Assembly (NCBI RefSeq): GCF_016625195.1
Contig: NZ_JACVUP010000001.1
Location: 310,001-374,000 of the forward strand
Source: Erwinia sp. S63
GTDB taxonomy: Bacteria > Pseudomonadota > Gammaproteobacteria > Enterobacterales > Enterobacteriaceae
Reading direction: 5' to 3'
DNA length: 64,000 nt
Made by a program: the position numbers and the translations under genes. Below the pieces are notes generated by a model. It made no database searches. It was not told the DNA's origin and saw only the letters and a program-made list of their open reading frames with translations. The number at the start of each line of letters is the position of its first letter. Positions within the stretch are counted from its first letter, which is position 1. Shown one piece after another: positions 62,481-64,000 of the stretch.

Positions 62481-63361
62481 TCGCATTAGCACCGGATGTG
62501 GCAAAGCTGAAGCAGGAACACCCTGCACTGTTCGCCGCACAAAACCGTTATCTGCGCCGCGTGGCTTTAGTTGCCCTCGCTGTGGTGCTCTATTACCTGT
62601 TCTTCTTTGAATTTTTCGGCATTGAGTGGAGCCGGTTCCTGATCGGTTGCCAGCAGCTGGGCCGTTACTTCCTGCGCATGTTTGTCTGGCAGGATTTTAT
62701 CAACTGGCCGTTTGCTTATTACTTCTCCCAGATTGGCATCACGTTGGCGATTGTCTTCGCCGGGACGCTGACCGCTTCCATTATTGCGCTGCCGGTTTCC
62801 TTCCTTGCCGCCCGCAACGTGATGCACGATCCGATTGCCAGACCCATCTCTCTGGTCGTTCGTCGCCTGCTGGATATTCTGCGCGGTGTCGATATGGCGA
62901 TTTGGGGCCTGATATTTGTGCGTGCTGTTGGCATGGGACCACTGGCGGGTGTGCTGGCGATTGTGGTACAGGATGTGGGCTTACTGGGCAAACTGTATGC
63001 GGAAGGGCATGAAGCGGTTGAACGTTCGCCGAGCCGGGGTTTAGGTGCGGTGGGAGCCAACAGTCTGCAGAAACATCGCTTCGGCATCTTTACCCAATCC
63101 TTCCCGACCTTCCTGGCGTTGAGTCTGTACCAGATTGAGTCCAATACCCGTTCGGCGGCAGTACTCGGCTTCGTCGGCGCGGGGGGCGTCGGTCTGGTTT
63201 ATGCCGAAAACATGCGCCTGTGGAACTGGGATGTGGTGATGTTCCTGACCATCTTGTTGGTTGGCGTGGTGATGATCATGGATGTCATCTCCAGCAAACT
63301 GCGTAAGCGCTACATCACGGGGAAACCGTTGCCGCTGTGGCAGCCTGCCGTGCGCGATTAA
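62477..63361 (+). CDS. phnE: Phosphonate ABC transporter permease PhnE, second copy
   Basis: A 294-residue inner-membrane permease. EGHEAVERSPSRGLGAVGAN near residue 175 is the ATPase-contact loop, and IESNTRSAAVLGFVGAGGVG near 215 is conserved. It is clearly diverged from the preceding PhnE, so the two probably form a heterodimer, as in other phnCDEE loci. AAGGGGAAATCAA precedes the ATG. Its end overlaps the converging kinase gene by 47 bases. Confidence 0.94.
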   Translation: MIALAPDVAKLKQEHPALFAAQNRYLRRVALVALAVVLYYLFFFEFFGIEWSRFLIGCQQLGRYFLRMFVWQDFINWPFAYYFSQIGITLAIVFAGTLTASIIALPVSFLAARNVMHDPIARPISLVVRRLLDILRGVDMAIWGLIFVRAVGMGPLAGVLAIVVQDVGLLGKLYAEGHEAVERSPSRGLGAVGANSLQKHRFGIFTQSFPTFLALSLYQIESNTRSAAVLGFVGAGGVGLVYAENMRLWNWDVVMFLTILLVGVVMIMDVISSKLRKRYITGKPLPLWQPAVRD

Positions 63362-64000
63362 GCCGTTCACTGCGTTGCCAGGCGCGCTCCAGCGCCTGCG
63401 CTAACTGTGCCTGTTGCCAGGGTTTTGCCAGCCGTTCACACAGTGGCAAAGTGACCTGGCTCTGGCGCAAATCCTGACCGCTGATCAGCAGGGTGGCCAG
63501 TTCTGGCCACTGCTGCTGTGCCTGGCGAATCACATCCGCTCCGTTCAATGCGCCGGGCAACATCAAATCACTGATCAACAACTCAATATCTGGCGTCTGC
63601 CGCAGCAGCGTCAGTGCGGATTCGCCATCGCCACACTCTAAAGTGAGGTAGCCGAGTTGATGCAGATGCTCGCACAATGTCTGCCTGACGGCGGGTTCAT
63701 CATCCAGCACCAACACCAGCCGGTCATTGCTGGCACCCGGTGTAAATTCGGGAAGAGTCGGCGCGGGCTGGACCGCTTCCGGTGCGCGCGGCAGCAGCAG
63801 GCGCACGGTAGTGCCCTGACCCGGGGCGGTTTCCACTTCGATCTGCCCGCCAGATTGACGCACAAATCCATACACCATCGACAACCCCAGCCCGCTGCCG
63901 CTGCCGGTCTCTTTGGTGGTGAAAAATGGCTCAAACACCTGTTCACGCACCTCGGCCGACATGCCGCAGCCATGATCGATGACTTCAATGGTGACGCGAT
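63315..64000 (-). CDS. Hybrid sensor histidine kinase, C-terminal part (HATPase and receiver domain), truncated by the window edge
   Basis: The visible 228 residues begin within the ATP-binding domain (VTIEVIDHGCGMSAEVREQV, the G1-like box, then EPFFTTKETGSGSGLGLSMV, the F and G2 boxes) and end with a response-regulator receiver domain (LVLVLDDEPAVRQ, phosphoacceptor Asp in LLISDLMLPGALNGADV, conserved Lys in RLAKPWQQ). The N-terminal sensor and His-box part lies beyond the right edge. The stop is 47 bases inside the converging phnE gene, and no terminator separates them. The signal sensed is unknown. Confidence 0.9.
   Translation of the reverse strand, partial: RVTIEVIDHGCGMSAEVREQVFEPFFTTKETGSGSGLGLSMVYGFVRQSGGQIEVETAPGQGTTVRLLLPRAPEAVQPAPTLPEFTPGASNDRLVLVLDDEPAVRQTLCEHLHQLGYLTLECGDGESALTLLRQTPDIELLISDLMLPGALNGADVIRQAQQQWPELATLLISGQDLRQSQVTLPLCERLAKPWQQAQLAQALERAWQRSERLNRARQAATAATVSP

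Noticed and set aside
1..64000. CRISPR arrays, prophage genes, insertion sequences and rRNA
   Set aside because: No spaced direct repeats, integrase, transposase or rRNA segments were recognised on either strand.

Overview
The window looks like chromosomal DNA of an enterobacterium. The nac-cbl pair beside tRNA-Asn, the protein-level likeness to Escherichia coli Nac, Cbl, PhnF and PhnJ, and the dispersed REP-like palindromes fit Enterobacterales. The gene mix suggests Erwiniaceae, perhaps Pantoea or a relative; that genus guess is an inference. No phage, integrase, transposase or CRISPR array was seen.

Layout. 1-9 kb: the end of a peptide-type ABC transporter (fused double ATPase) with an NtaA/SnaA/DszA-type flavin monooxygenase. 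A leftward pair follows (PhnD-like binding protein and membrane fatty acid desaturase), then a second luciferase-like oxidoreductase, and a leftward TetR / FAD-linked oxidase / family 8 glycosyltransferase block. 9-14.6 kb: a MetQNI-type ABC transporter, an M20 amidohydrolase and another SnaA/DszA-type monooxygenase, together resembling a scavenging pathway for S-modified, N-acylated amino acids. 14.7-21.4 kb is accessory in character: a HigBA-like toxin-antitoxin pair whose toxin has an in-frame TGA, an MFS transporter, and a 1200-residue SF1 helicase fused to a phospholipase D-type nuclease domain, lying next to tRNA-Asn(GUU). 21.8-25.4 kb: an RbsABC-like sugar (perhaps inositol) ABC transporter.

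25.5-49.5 kb is largely a nitrogen-scavenging region. It begins with nac (with a sigma-54 promoter and an NtrC site) and cbl, followed by gabD. An operon driven by a second sigma-54/NtrC-type promoter encodes an aldehyde dehydrogenase, a HAD type II hydrolase and a PuuB-like FAD amine oxidase. Next come a Tat-exported dipeptide-type ABC transporter, an acetyltransferase, a GhrA-like reductase, an M20 amidohydrolase, a GabT-like aminotransferase, an Lrp-family regulator, a second acetyltransferase with hydantoinase A and B subunits, and an SDR. A plausible flow is import of amines or acylated amines, oxidation and transamination, then conversion of semialdehydes to succinate.

49.6-51.8 kb: a membrane GGDEF-EAL protein. 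52-63.4 kb: a complete carbon-phosphorus lyase locus ordered phnFGHIJKLMNP then phnCDEE, with phased PhoB-box heptamers upstream of phnF and a second set upstream of phnC. The right edge cuts a leftward hybrid histidine kinase.

The window thus groups phosphorus (Pho), nitrogen (NtrC/Nac) and probably sulfur (LLM monooxygenases, Cbl) starvation functions. All assignments rest on reading the sequence and remembered family features; no database search was run.
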